The notes under the pieces: model-generated
Databases searched by the model: none
Seen by the model: the letters and a program-made list of their open reading frames with translations, nothing else
Told to the model about the DNA's origin: nothing
Shown: piece by piece, positions 44,336 to 53,867 of the stretch
Position numbering within the stretch: the first letter of the stretch is position 1
Layout of the letters: every line of letters starts with the position of its first letter
NCBI GenBank assembly: GCA_900184925.1
Contig: FXYJ02000008.1
Span: forward strand, 1 to 64,000
Length of the DNA: 64,000 nucleotides
Reading direction: 5' to 3'
DNA from: Ruminococcaceae bacterium HV4-5-B5C
Lineage (GTDB): Bacteria; Bacillota; Clostridia; Oscillospirales; Acutalibacteraceae
Made by a program: the position numbers and the translations under genes

Positions 44336-45819
44336 AACAGGAAAGAAAGCATTCCATCCGCAGCCGCCTCTATATTCTGTCGATCGGTATCCTTGTCCCG
44401 TTTGTGATGCTGGCGGTGTACCTGACCACAAGCCTGATTAAGCTGACGAATTCCTACGACAAAATTGTGCGGAACATTACGGTCGCCAACAGCTATAACA
44501 TCGAATTCAAAAAGGACTACGACTATGTCCTGTACCGCATGATTATTTCTTCAGTGAACGCGAAAGACGCGGGGCGGAAGCTGAATCTGGAGAATCCATA
44601 TACCATGCTGAATGAGGTCACGGAGCGCTACCGTTCTCTGCAGGGCAGCACCACAGGGCAGGATAATGCCCACCGCATTGATTCAACTCTGAAAATGCTG
44701 ACGAACCTTAAGAAATACACGCAGACGATCGACGACAACATAACGCACGGCGGAAGGTACAATGAGAACAGTCAGATGTTGGACCTGGATATCCGCAATG
44801 TGACGGAACTTGTATTGGAGAACACCCAGGAGTATATCTATTATGAAGCCACGGAAATGGAGACCGTGCGCACCGAGCTGCAGACAAAGAAAGATCAGGC
44901 CGTAACCCTGACGTTCATTGTGTTTGCGGCGGCTCTGGTGTGGTCGTTTCTTCTCATTCGGAACATGGTGCGAAGCATTTCGGCTCCGCTGGGGAATCTG
45001 TGCGCCCTGACAAGGAAGGTGGCGCACGGCGACTTTGAGACGCGCGTCAAAACAGGAAATACCGATGAAATTCAAACCCTGAACGACAGCTTTAACAGCA
45101 TGACCGAACAAATCGGGGAGTTGGTGGACAACATCCGCACGGAGCAGATTAACCAGCGAAAAACCGAGCTGAAACTTCTTCAGGCGCAGATTAATCCGCA
45201 TTTCCTTTACAACACGCTTGACACCATCGTCTGGCTGGCAGAGGCAAAAAAAACCGAGGAGGTCGTCTCCATGGTTACCTCCCTGTCGGACTTCTTCCGC
45301 ACCACGCTTAGTCAGGGAAGAGATTATATCACCGTGAAGGAAGAAGAACTTCATGTACACAGCTACCTGAAGATCCAGAGGTTTCGCTACCAGGATATTC
45401 TGGATTACCGCATCTGCTTTCCGGAGGAACTGGATTCCTACACGACACTGAAGCTGACGCTGCAGCCCATTGTGGAAAACGCTCTTTACCACGGGATCAA
45501 AAACAAGCGCGGCAAAGGAGTGATCTGCGTTTCCGCACGCATGACGGAAAACGGTGAAATAGAATTCACCGTTTCAGACGACGGCGTCGGCATGACGCCC
45601 GCCGAGTTAAATGATCTGCGGGACACAATCGCCGGCCGCACGGAGGCAGCGGCCGACAACGTTCACGGCATCGGCCTTCGGAATGTAAACGAGAGAATTC
45701 GTCTGAACTATGGCTCCAGGTACGGAATCCGGGTGGAGAGCACCTACGGTGTCGGCACTACGGTAACAGTTCTGATTCCGGCAAAAAGAAACGACGCTTT
45801 CGAGTTGAGCGGGAGCTGA
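44332..45819 (+). CDS. YesM-like sensor histidine kinase
   Basis: 495 aa, start overlapping the regulator stop (ATGA). Two membrane helices (about 15-38 and 190-212) enclose an extracellular sensor domain. A HAMP linker follows, then a His_kinase domain with H290 in INPHFLYNTLD and an ATPase domain with DDGVGM and HGIGLRNV. This class senses sugars or oligosaccharides in Firmicutes. The ligand is presumably linked to the adjacent transporter. Confidence 0.92.
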   Translation: MKQERKHSIRSRLYILSIGILVPFVMLAVYLTTSLIKLTNSYDKIVRNITVANSYNIEFKKDYDYVLYRMIISSVNAKDAGRKLNLENPYTMLNEVTERYRSLQGSTTGQDNAHRIDSTLKMLTNLKKYTQTIDDNITHGGRYNENSQMLDLDIRNVTELVLENTQEYIYYEATEMETVRTELQTKKDQAVTLTFIVFAAALVWSFLLIRNMVRSISAPLGNLCALTRKVAHGDFETRVKTGNTDEIQTLNDSFNSMTEQIGELVDNIRTEQINQRKTELKLLQAQINPHFLYNTLDTIVWLAEAKKTEEVVSMVTSLSDFFRTTLSQGRDYITVKEEELHVHSYLKIQRFRYQDILDYRICFPEELDSYTTLKLTLQPIVENALYHGIKNKRGKGVICVSARMTENGEIEFTVSDDGVGMTPAELNDLRDTIAGRTEAAADNVHGIGLRNVNERIRLNYGSRYGIRVESTYGVGTTVTVLIPAKRNDAFELSGS

Positions 45820-45852
45820 CGGCCCACTTGGAAGATTCAGGAAGAAAGCGAA

Positions 45853-45896
45853 TGAAAGCTGGAAGAAATCCAACTTCGTCCGCTTTTTTCTTTTAA
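45853..45896 (+). terminator. terminator after the sensor kinase
   Basis: An imperfect stem (AGCGAATGAA...TCCAA with CTTCGTCCGCT) followed by TTTTTTCTTTT. Confidence 0.6.
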
Positions 45897-46041
45897 ATCG
45901 ATCAATCTTATGGTGTATATTGGTAAAAAGCCCTACGAAACGGATAAATTATTCTATGGGCATCACAAAGGTTTTGGTTTATGATGGAGGCACAGAAGTT
46001 CCTAAAAACCAAAATCCAAATTTAAGGGAGGAAGTTGCAGT

Positions 46042-47112
46042 ATGAAAAAGAAATGGCTATCTATCGTTCTGGCGTCGGCACTGGTTGTTTCCTGCACAGC
46101 CTGCGGAAGCAAAGCGACCCCAACCGGAGGAACCGCCAGCGCGAAGACAACCGACGGCAAGACCATTACGGTGGGCTTCTCACAGGTGGGTGCGGAGTCT
46201 GACTGGAGGACGGCAAACACCACCTCCATGAAGGGCACGTTTACCAAGGCCAACGGCTACAATCTGGTGTTCGACGACGCGCAGCAGAAACAGGAAAACC
46301 AGATTACTGCAATCCGTAACTTCATTCAGCAGGAAGTCAACTACATCGTTCTGGCGCCTGTTACTGAAACCGGCTGGGACACCGTGCTGAAAGAAGCCAA
46401 AGACGCCAAGATCCCGGTCATCATCGTAGACCGTATGGTGAAGGTTTCCGACGAGAGTCTTTATACCGCATGGGTAGGGTCTAACTTCAAACTGGAAGGC
46501 CAGAAGGCGACCGAGTGGCTGAAGGATTTTGCCGCAGCCAAGGGCCTGAAGAACTCCGACCTGCACATTGTTGATATTCAGGGCACAATCGGTGCTTCCG
46601 CTCAGATTGGCCGCACGGAAGGCCTCGAAGAAGCTGCGAAAACCAACGGCTGGGACCTGCTCGCGAAGGAATCCGGCGAGTTCACGCAGGCCAAAGGTCA
46701 GGAAGTCATGGAGTCCTTCATTAAGCAGTACCCGAACCTCAACGTTGTTTACTGCGAAAACGATAACGAAGCGTTCGGTGCCATTGACGCATTGACCGCC
46801 GCAGGCAAGACCGTCGGTTCCGATATTAAGAACGGTCAGGTTATGGTCATGTCGTTCGACTGCACGAAGGCAGGCCTTACGGATACACTGAACGGAAAAA
46901 TTACACTCGACACAGAGTGCAACCCGCTCCACGGCCCCCGCGTACAGAAGATTATCGACGCTCTTAAGTCCGGCGGAACGGTAGACAAAAAAGCATATGT
47001 TGACGAAGAAATGTTCTGCGCCGACACAACCGTCCCCAAGGTTTCCATCAGCGGTCAGGATTTCAATGTAACCAAACTGACACAGGACGTCCTCAGCAAG
47101 AGAGCGTATTGA
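46042..47112 (+). CDS. sugar ABC transporter substrate-binding lipoprotein (YtfQ-like)
   Basis: 356 aa with GGGAGGAAG before the ATG. The signal peptide ends in a lipobox-like VVSC or TAC. A periplasmic-binding-protein fold follows; the start of the mature domain, VGFSQVGAESDWRTANT, is characteristic of the YtfQ group, which binds galactofuranose in Escherichia. Furanose specificity here is a family-based guess. It is controlled presumably by YesN, and followed by strong hairpins before the ATPase gene. Confidence 0.88.
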   Translation: MKKKWLSIVLASALVVSCTACGSKATPTGGTASAKTTDGKTITVGFSQVGAESDWRTANTTSMKGTFTKANGYNLVFDDAQQKQENQITAIRNFIQQEVNYIVLAPVTETGWDTVLKEAKDAKIPVIIVDRMVKVSDESLYTAWVGSNFKLEGQKATEWLKDFAAAKGLKNSDLHIVDIQGTIGASAQIGRTEGLEEAAKTNGWDLLAKESGEFTQAKGQEVMESFIKQYPNLNVVYCENDNEAFGAIDALTAAGKTVGSDIKNGQVMVMSFDCTKAGLTDTLNGKITLDTECNPLHGPRVQKIIDALKSGGTVDKKAYVDEEMFCADTTVPKVSISGQDFNVTKLTQDVLSKRAY

Positions 47113-47120
47113 TCGGTCCC

Positions 47121-47227
47121 GAGCCGGGGAATGCGGTTAATACATAAAAGTAAATTTTCCTGCATTCCCGGAAGAATGGCGTGATACGGCAGACGTTTTT
47201 CGAACGGTATCACGCCATTCGTTTTTT
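47121..47227 (+). terminator. two tandem hairpins between binding protein and ATPase genes
   Basis: First, GCCGGGGAATGC with GCATTCCCGG (47122-47171). Second, a 14-bp stem, GAATGGCGTGATAC with GTATCACGCCATTC, followed by GTTTTTT (47174-47227). The second is a full intrinsic terminator, so most transcripts should stop after the binding-protein gene, giving it in excess over the membrane parts. Confidence 0.85.
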
Positions 47228-47279
47228 ATCGGCAGGCGCACACATTAAAAAAGACAACAAACAAAGGCAGGTGCAGAGA

Positions 47280-48839
47280 ATGAATGACGGTCTGCTATTA
47301 TCCATGAGAGGCATCAGCAAGGCTTTTCCCGGTGTGCAGGCCCTTTTGAATGTGGATTTTTCGCTGCACAAGGGCGAAATCCACGCACTAATGGGCGAAA
47401 ACGGCGCGGGAAAATCAACGCTGATTAAAGTCTTAACGGGAGTTTATGAACTGGAAAGCGGAGAAATCAGGCTGGATGGCATCGACCATCCTGTTGTCAA
47501 TCATTCTCCGCAGGAAGCACAGACCAACGGCATCAGCACAGTCTATCAGGAGGTCAATCTCTGCCCGAATCTGACGGTTGCAGAAAACCTGTTTCTTGGA
47601 CGCCAGCCTAAAAAACACGGTCTGATCGACTGGAAAACAATCAATCGGAAATCCTCGGAAATTCTCCGGAGTCTCGACATCAGCGCGGAACCGGGAAAAC
47701 CGCTGGGCGAGTGCTCTCTGGCTATTCAGCAAATGATCGCCATCGCACGCGCGGTTGATATGCAGTGCCGTGTGCTGATTCTGGACGAACCGACTTCCTC
47801 ACTGGATGATGAAGAAGTGGAGAAGTTGTTTGCCCTCATGCGAAAGCTTCGCGGCGAAGGCGTTGGAATTATTTTTGTAACCCATTTTCTCGACCAGGTT
47901 TACGAAGTGTGCGACCGGATAACGGTACTGCGCAACGGGGAACTGGTTGGGGATTATGAAGTCGAAAAGCTGCCGCGCGTACAGCTTGTGGCAAAGATGC
48001 TCGGCAAGGAATTTGACGATCTTGCCGATATTAAGAGCGAGAGGCAAGGCTCGGGGGCAGCCACGGAACCGGTCATCGAAGCAAAAGGACTGACCCACGC
48101 GGGCACGATCAAACCTTTTGATCTGACAATCAATCAAGGCGAAATCATCGGTCTCACCGGTCTGCTCGGTTCCGGCCGTTCCGAACTGGTACGCACCATC
48201 TACGGCGCCGACCGCCCTACGGGGGGAACGCTGAAGGTGAAGGGAAAGGCAGTAAACATCACGAAGCCGCTGGATGCCATGAAAAACAATATGGCTTACC
48301 TGCCCGAAGACAGAAAGCGCGACGGCGTGATTGCGGACCTTTCCGTGAGGGAAAACATCATTCTTGCCCTGCAGGCGAAGCGGGGGATGTTCCATCTGAT
48401 GAGCCGAAAAGAAATGGAAGAAGCAGCCGATCGGTACATCAACCTGCTGGAGATTAAAACGCCGGACCGCGAGAAACCTGTCGGCAGTCTTTCCGGCGGA
48501 AATCAGCAAAAAGTAATTCTCGGCCGCTGGCTTCTCACCAACCCGGATTATCTGATTCTGGACGAACCGACACGGGGCATTGATATCGGGACCAAAACGG
48601 AAATCCAGAAGCTCGTGCTTAAAATGGCTGACGAAGGCAAGACGGTTACTTTCATCTCGTCTGAAATTGAAGAGATGCTGCGTACCTGTTCCCGCATTGC
48701 GGTGCTTCGCGACGGCCTGAAGGTGGGCGAGCTGACGGGTGATGACCTCACTCAGGTACGCATCATGCAGACAATCGCCGGGAATCAGACCGACAAGGAA
48801 GCGTCGGAAACAGACGGGAAAGAAGGCGCAGACGTATGA
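47280..48839 (+). CDS. sugar ABC transporter ATP-binding protein (YtfR-like, double ATPase)
   Basis: 519 aa from ATG 47280. Two ABC domains. The first has Walker A GENGAGKST, signature CSLAIQQM and Walker B LILDEPTSSLD. The second has GLLGSGRSE in place of Walker A, signature SLSGGNQQKV and Walker B LILDEPTRGID. The degenerate second P-loop is usual in RbsA/MglA/YtfR-type proteins. It energises the two permeases that follow, the first overlapping by 4 nt. Confidence 0.92.
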   Translation: MNDGLLLSMRGISKAFPGVQALLNVDFSLHKGEIHALMGENGAGKSTLIKVLTGVYELESGEIRLDGIDHPVVNHSPQEAQTNGISTVYQEVNLCPNLTVAENLFLGRQPKKHGLIDWKTINRKSSEILRSLDISAEPGKPLGECSLAIQQMIAIARAVDMQCRVLILDEPTSSLDDEEVEKLFALMRKLRGEGVGIIFVTHFLDQVYEVCDRITVLRNGELVGDYEVEKLPRVQLVAKMLGKEFDDLADIKSERQGSGAATEPVIEAKGLTHAGTIKPFDLTINQGEIIGLTGLLGSGRSELVRTIYGADRPTGGTLKVKGKAVNITKPLDAMKNNMAYLPEDRKRDGVIADLSVRENIILALQAKRGMFHLMSRKEMEEAADRYINLLEIKTPDREKPVGSLSGGNQQKVILGRWLLTNPDYLILDEPTRGIDIGTKTEIQKLVLKMADEGKTVTFISSEIEEMLRTCSRIAVLRDGLKVGELTGDDLTQVRIMQTIAGNQTDKEASETDGKEGADV

Positions 48840-49894
48840 AGAAAACAACAGGATTCGACTGGAAAAAAATCACTCACTCGCGCTTTTTTATGCCGATTGT
48901 CTGCCTTTTGCTGGTCCTTCTCGTAAATGTCATTCAGACGCCGAATTTTTTTGCAGTATCCATAAACAACGGAGTGCTGTACGGGTACTTGGTGGATATT
49001 ATCAACCGCGCCTCAGAACTTGTTATTCTCGCGGTTGGCATGACGCTGGTCACGGCCTCCTCCGGTGGGCAGGATATCAGCGTGGGCGCGGTCATGGCCG
49101 TGGCGGCGAGTATCTGTTGTCAGATTCTCTCCGGCGGCGCGGTCAGCACGAACACACTGATGGCTCCCATCATCATTGCATTTATTGCAGCGCTGGTGGC
49201 CTCCATGATTTGCGGCGCGTTTAACGGCTTTCTTGTCTCGGTACTTGGCATTCAGCCGATGGTCGCTACCCTCATTCTCTTTACGGCGGGCCGCGGCATT
49301 GCTCAGCTGGTAACAAAGGGACAGATCACCTACGTTCGCGTCGACGCCTACAAGGTCATGGGCGGATACATTGGAAAGTGCCCGATCCCGACGCCTGTGT
49401 TCTTTGCAATCGGCGTCGTGATTGTGGTAAACCTGATATTGAAGAAAACAGCGCTCGGGCTCTACATCGAGAGTGTCGGCAGCAATGGGTCTGCGTCCCG
49501 GCTGATGGGACTGAACAGCACCCGCATCAAGTTCCTTACCTATGTGATTCTTGGGCTGCTTTCCGGCATCGCAGGTGTGGTTGCCTCCAGCCGCATTTAT
49601 TCGGCGGACGCGAACAATATCGGCCTCAACCTCGAAATGGACGCCATCCTAGCGGTGGCGCTCGGCGGCAATAACCTCAGCGGCGGTAAGTTTAACCTCG
49701 TGGGCTCCGTAATCGGTGCTTATACCATTCAGGCGCTGACAACAACGCTCTACGCCATGAAGGTTTCGGCGGATCAGCTTCCTGTCTACAAAGCGATTGT
49801 CGTCATCATTATCGTTGTTCTTCAAAGCCCGACCTTCCAGAAGAAAATCCGGGCTATGAGGCATGGAAAGGCGGTGGCCGTCAATGCTGGGTAA
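48836..49894 (+). CDS. sugar ABC transporter permease (YtfT-like)
   Basis: 352 aa, BPD_transp_2 family, with about ten membrane helices. The motif TASSGGQDISVGAVMAVAA near residue 80 and GLNSTRIKFLTYVILGLLSG near 225 are typical of RbsC/YtfT. It overlaps the ATPase stop (ATGA) and the next permease gene, so the translation units are coupled. It forms one half of the channel. Confidence 0.9.
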   Translation: MKKTTGFDWKKITHSRFFMPIVCLLLVLLVNVIQTPNFFAVSINNGVLYGYLVDIINRASELVILAVGMTLVTASSGGQDISVGAVMAVAASICCQILSGGAVSTNTLMAPIIIAFIAALVASMICGAFNGFLVSVLGIQPMVATLILFTAGRGIAQLVTKGQITYVRVDAYKVMGGYIGKCPIPTPVFFAIGVVIVVNLILKKTALGLYIESVGSNGSASRLMGLNSTRIKFLTYVILGLLSGIAGVVASSRIYSADANNIGLNLEMDAILAVALGGNNLSGGKFNLVGSVIGAYTIQALTTTLYAMKVSADQLPVYKAIVVIIIVVLQSPTFQKKIRAMRHGKAVAVNAG

Positions 49895-50924
49895 ATTGAC
49901 GCGGGCGGCAAAGGAAAAGAAACCGAGTGCCGTTGCCTTTCTGCTACTGATTACGATCCTGCTCTTTGTTGTTATGTATGCCGTCGGCATGGTGGTGTTT
50001 GCAGACAAGGGATTTGCAAGACCGCAGATGTTCATGAATCTGTTCATCTCCAACGCGGGACTGATTGTCATTGGCTGTGGACTGACCATCGTCATGATTA
50101 CCGGGGGAATCGATATTTCCGTCGGTTCCGTAACGGCCCTGGTGTGTATGGTGGCGGCGGATTTGATGGAGCATAAAGGAATGAGTGCCGGTATGGCACT
50201 GCTTTCCGCATTGCTCATCGGGCTTGCGTTCGGCTTGGTGCAGGGCTATCTGGTTTCGTATCTTGACATTCAGCCGTTTATTGTCACACTGGCTGGCCTG
50301 TTCTTTGGGCGCGGCATGACGGCAGTTGTCAGTACGGATATGATCGCGGTGAAAAATCCGCAGTTTCTGCAGTGGGCAAACGCAAAGATCGAACTGCCCA
50401 TCGGGTATACCAATCGAAACGGCGCATTTATACCGGCTTACATTTACCCTACGGTCGTGGTTGCACTCGTCGTCGTTGTGGTGATCTCCATCATGCTGCG
50501 GCGCTCCAAATTCGGGCGCTCTCTGTACGCGATCGGCGGCAACCAGCAAAGCGCTGTTCTGATGGGCCTGAACGTGCGCAAAGTCAAAATGCAGGCCTAT
50601 GTTCTCGACGGACTTCTGGCCGGGCTCGGCGGATTCCTGTTCTGCCTGAACAGCTGCGCAGGATTTGTGGAACAGGCGAAGGGTCTTGAAATGGATGCAA
50701 TCTCGGCGTCGGTTATCGGCGGAACCCTCCTTTCCGGCGGTGTCGGCACCGTGATTGGCACCCTGTTCGGTGTGCTCATCAAGGGCACGATCGGAAGTCT
50801 GATCACCACACAGGGCACGCTTTCCAGCTGGTGGGTCAGAATCGTCCTTTCCGCACTCCTCTGCTTCTTCATTGTCCTTCAGGCCATCATCGCCGGAGTG
50901 GGCGGGAAAAAGCTGAAAAAATAA
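49884..50924 (+). CDS. sugar ABC transporter permease (YjfF-like)
   Basis: 346 aa from ATG 49884; an in-frame ATG at 49863 is possible but has a poorer site. BPD_transp_2 family with VMITGGIDISVGSVTALVCM and GLNVRKVKMQAYVLDGLLAG, parallel to the preceding permease. Pairing of two different permeases is the arrangement of the Escherichia ytfQRT-yjfF galactofuranose transporter. Last gene of the unit. Confidence 0.9.
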   Translation: MLGKLTRAAKEKKPSAVAFLLLITILLFVVMYAVGMVVFADKGFARPQMFMNLFISNAGLIVIGCGLTIVMITGGIDISVGSVTALVCMVAADLMEHKGMSAGMALLSALLIGLAFGLVQGYLVSYLDIQPFIVTLAGLFFGRGMTAVVSTDMIAVKNPQFLQWANAKIELPIGYTNRNGAFIPAYIYPTVVVALVVVVVISIMLRRSKFGRSLYAIGGNQQSAVLMGLNVRKVKMQAYVLDGLLAGLGGFLFCLNSCAGFVEQAKGLEMDAISASVIGGTLLSGGVGTVIGTLFGVLIKGTIGSLITTQGTLSSWWVRIVLSALLCFFIVLQAIIAGVGGKKLKK

Positions 50925-50933
50925 TCCGATATG

Positions 50934-50972
50934 AAACGGTGGCAGACACAAAAGTGTCTGCCACCGTTTATT
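50934..50972 (+). terminator. terminator of the sugar transporter operon
   Basis: AAACGGTGGCAGACAC pairs with GTGTCTGCCACCGTTT around AAAA, followed by ATTCTTC. Confidence 0.85.
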
Positions 50973-51464
50973 CTTCAGAAGAACCAGAGACGCCTATCTT
51001 TCAATGACTGTCTACTATGTGGGAGAGCACATACAGCAAAAAACTATTCCGGTAAAATGCTGAATGCATTTGCCGTTGTCGATTCTACCCGGAATGTACA
51101 TACCCGCTTTCATGGGGAATCCCAAAGGGAAAAGAATATTGTGATAGTGAGTACAATGATTGAGATTCCCGTTCGGGAACCGAAGCTTTGGAGGCAGCAA
51201 TGGCACTGATAACGGAAGTAAGCCCCAACGGAGCCACCACAGAAAAGAAAAATGGATAAGAAAGCAAGAAAAGAGTTGACCGGGGGTGGAAATCGTCCGA
51301 CGGTTAAGAAAGATTCGGACCCAAGCGTTCATCCACAAGGGAATCAATGCATAATCCCTTGAAAAAAAGGGGAATCCAGCGTCGTTTAGACGTTGGCAAT
51401 CTTTAGCCCTTATAGGGCGCTCGTGCATGCCATCCTTTTCAGAGTGGTCATGATTTTCCTTGCG
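50973..51464. other. non-coding region, possibly decayed sequence
   Basis: About 490 nt with open stretches on both strands but no ribosome-binding sites, no recognisable protein and no tRNA. It could be degraded coding DNA or an unrecognised RNA. Confidence 0.35.
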
Positions 51465-52472
51465 TCACGGTTTGATGGTGGTTTCGTCGGTTTCCGCTTC
51501 AAACTCCGTCTCAATTTCACGCATATCCTCTTTCAAAGTCGCTCCCTTTGCAGGGCGGATCCCCGGAATGAACGCAACCAGCGAGCCGACAATAATGAAT
51601 GCGATGCCGAGCATCATCTGGCCGGAAATTGCTTCATGAAGAAGGATCAGCGCGAAGATCGGCGCCAGCACCGGCTTGATGTAGAACACCAGCGAGGTTG
51701 TGGCGGCGGATGTCGCTTCCATTGCCAGAAAGTAGAAGGTGTAGCCAAGGCCGGTTACGCAGATTCCGACGTAGAGCAAGCCGAGAAAACTCGGCAGGGT
51801 GAGGGCGGAAAAGAGAGGGATACGGGAAAACATCACAAGCCCGGCGTTTTTCATCCCGGAGGCGACGTTGGGAATGTGGCTTAACCCGATGATAACAAGC
51901 ATCTCGGCACATCCGCACAGAAAGCTAGCGCAGGTCAGGGTGATGCCGCCGCAGCGGTCGCTCCGGGTGCGGCCGATCACATTGTAAAGGGCAAAGGTAA
52001 CGGCGGAGCCGAGCGCACAGATGACGCCGACCGCGCTGCCTGTGAAGTGCATCGGATTGATGATAATTGTCATGCCGATGACGCTGATGATAATGGAAAG
52101 AATGGTATGCTTATGGATGTGTTCCCGGAGAAACAGATAGGCGAAAAGTACAACGAACACGGAGTTGCAGCTGAACAGCACTGCTACGGTGGAGGCGGGT
52201 GCATAGACGACGCTGAGCTGGAACAGAATCATGCTGATCACGACGCAGATAAAACCGGTCAAAAAGAAAAATGCAAGGTCGGACCGTGAAAGGTGCAGAT
52301 TTTTCTTTTTCAATTCATTCATCGCAAGCGGCAGCAGTACAAGACCACCGATAAAAAACCGCAGAAACGTAAGCTGTATGGGGTTAAAATTTCCGGCGGA
52401 AAGCTTGAGCGCAATTTCCATGGTGCTGAAGAAAAATGTTGCAAGTGCAATGTAGAGATATCCCTTTTTCAT
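51465..52472 (-). CDS. EamA/DMT-family transporter
   Basis: 335 aa with ten membrane helices in two EamA repeats (about 5-140 and 150-290), the family signature PxxxxxxRFFIGGLVLLP in the first and the PVLAPIFALILLHE block in the second. Such proteins export metabolites such as amino acids or purines. The 35-residue C-terminal tail is acidic. It is transcribed alone from the promoter at 52520-52548. Substrate unknown. Confidence 0.87.
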   Translation of the reverse strand: MKKGYLYIALATFFFSTMEIALKLSAGNFNPIQLTFLRFFIGGLVLLPLAMNELKKKNLHLSRSDLAFFFLTGFICVVISMILFQLSVVYAPASTVAVLFSCNSVFVVLFAYLFLREHIHKHTILSIIISVIGMTIIINPMHFTGSAVGVICALGSAVTFALYNVIGRTRSDRCGGITLTCASFLCGCAEMLVIIGLSHIPNVASGMKNAGLVMFSRIPLFSALTLPSFLGLLYVGICVTGLGYTFYFLAMEATSAATTSLVFYIKPVLAPIFALILLHEAISGQMMLGIAFIIVGSLVAFIPGIRPAKGATLKEDMREIETEFEAETDETTIKP

Positions 52473-52519
52473 TTGGCGCTTCCTTTATATCGTTAGATCG
52501 TTAAAATAATAACTTCTTC

Positions 52520-52548
52520 AGTATACCATAGAAGCTTCGTATTGTAAA
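52520..52548 (-). promoter_or_regulatory. promoter of the EamA transporter gene
   Basis: On the minus strand, TTTACA (52548-52543), 17 nt, TATACT (52525-52520). The leader contains a short direct repeat (TCGTTA GATCGTTA on the plus strand). Confidence 0.65.
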
Positions 52549-52576
52549 ATGAAAGAGGGGGTAAGAAGGTGGAAAC

Positions 52577-52605
52577 TTGACTAAAAGAGGCGATTGGAAT
52601 ACAAT
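52577..52605 (+). promoter_or_regulatory. promoter of the nitroreductase gene
   Basis: TTGACT (52577-52582), 17 nt, TACAAT (52600-52605), followed by GGGAGGG and a GTG start. Confidence 0.7.
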
Positions 52606-52646
52606 AAGGCAAAGTATTTCGACATGCGAAACAGGGAGGGACAGCG

Positions 52647-53168
52647 GTGAACGACACCTATCGCACCCTATTGGCACGGCGCACAGTCCGTGCTTTTCAG
52701 CCGGATAAAATTCCGGAGGCAATTATGGAAAGTTTGATTCTGGCCGCGAAATATTCCCCGACTGCCATGGGCCTTCAGGACCGCCACTTCACTGTTGTAA
52801 ACAACAGTGGGGTTATGGATCACATTCTTGCTGCCGCGGTCAAAAACGGGGCTTCGTTTCTGCCGGGTCACACGCCGTTTTATCATGCGCCGACCGTTGT
52901 AGTTGTCTCCGCACCGGAAAAATCGAAATATAACCGTGAGAATGTCGCCTGTGCGATTGAAAATCTGCTTCTGGCAGCGAATGCGCTCGGACTGGGTTCC
53001 TGCTACATCTGTTCCGTTCTGCCCGGATTACAGGACCCGTCTATTCGCGAAGAACTGAAGATCCCTGCGAATTATGTTCCGTACGGCTGCGTCAGTCTCG
53101 GGTATTCTGCCGCGGAGGCAGCGGAACCGAAGCCACGCCGCACCAACGACGTTACGCTGATTCCCTGA
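52647..53168 (+). CDS. nitroreductase-family flavoprotein
   Basis: 173 aa from GTG 52647 with GGGAGGG at 52634. The N-terminal RRTVRAF holds the FMN-binding arginines; later come SPTAMGLQ, AIENLLLAANALGLGSCYI and PYGCVSLGY, all standard for the family. It is an FMN-dependent NAD(P)H oxidoreductase, reducing nitro compounds, quinones or other acceptors; the natural substrate is unknown. A monocistronic gene. Confidence 0.88.
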   Translation: MNDTYRTLLARRTVRAFQPDKIPEAIMESLILAAKYSPTAMGLQDRHFTVVNNSGVMDHILAAAVKNGASFLPGHTPFYHAPTVVVVSAPEKSKYNRENVACAIENLLLAANALGLGSCYICSVLPGLQDPSIREELKIPANYVPYGCVSLGYSAAEAAEPKPRRTNDVTLIP

Positions 53169-53181
53169 CATAAAAAAGACC

Positions 53182-53202
53182 GGGCAGGCTTTCAGCCTGC
53201 CC
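53182..53202 (-). terminator. hairpin with U-run on the minus strand
   Basis: GGGCAGGCT pairs with AGCCTGCCC. The T-run (GGTCTTTTTT) follows it on the minus strand, although the neighbouring genes on both sides are plus-strand. It would stop antisense transcription into the nitroreductase gene; on the plus strand it is at most a weak terminator. Confidence 0.55.
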
Positions 53203-53336
53203 TAACAGAAAGCAGCCGGAACCAAGAAAAACCCCGGCTTTTCTCTGCCGTTCCTTATGGTTTGCAGAGCAGAGCGGATTTATTGGTGCCAATTTCTGCG
53301 AATTTTGAATGAGACAAAGAAGAAAAGGGGATATGT

Positions 53337-53867
53337 TTGAAGGTACTGATCCTTTATGAAACGACTCACGGCGCGACAAAGCTCTGTGCCCAAAAGCTTT
53401 CTGATGCGCTCGGGGGGCAAGCTGACATTTTCAGAGCAAAGCGCTTTTCCGGCGACATGTCGCAGTATGACTGCGTCGTGGTCGGGTCACCTGTTTACGG
53501 CGGTTCCATTCTGAAAGGAATCAAAAATTTCTGCCGTGCGAACTCCGACGCTCTGTGCAAAAGGCCGTTTGCCGTTTTCTTTTCCTGCCTTTCTGAGAGT
53601 GGCGAGAGTGTCAGCGATTATCTTCGCCGCAATTTCCCACCGGAACTTGCAGGGAGAGCCGTCGCCTGCGAATCCTTCGGCGGCGCATTCTACTTCAGCC
53701 GGCTTAATTTCCTTGACCGCCTGATTGACCGGCTTCTTGTAAAGGGCTATGCAAAGTCGGCAGGCATCGCTGTACCGGACGGAAACACCGATTTTGTCAC
53801 GATTTCGGATGAAAAAATTAAGGACTTTGCGGAAAAAATCAAAAAGGCATCGGAACGGACAGCATGA
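53337..53867 (+). CDS. flavodoxin-domain protein
   Basis: 176 aa from TTG 53337 with AAAAGGGG 6 nt upstream. A phosphate-binding loop near the N-terminus (ILYETTHGATKLCAQKL), VVGSPVYGGSI for the flavin ring and FFSCLSESG. It resembles the HemG-type flavodoxin oxidoreductases but no heme pathway gene is nearby. Its stop overlaps the start of the HAD phosphatase gene. Confidence 0.82.
   Translation: MKVLILYETTHGATKLCAQKLSDALGGQADIFRAKRFSGDMSQYDCVVVGSPVYGGSILKGIKNFCRANSDALCKRPFAVFFSCLSESGESVSDYLRRNFPPELAGRAVACESFGGAFYFSRLNFLDRLIDRLLVKGYAKSAGIAVPDGNTDFVTISDEKIKDFAEKIKKASERTA

Noticed and set aside
51015..51428. 137-aa minus-strand frame in the gap after the sugar transporter
   Set aside because: No start signal, low-complexity composition and no known domain; treated as non-coding.
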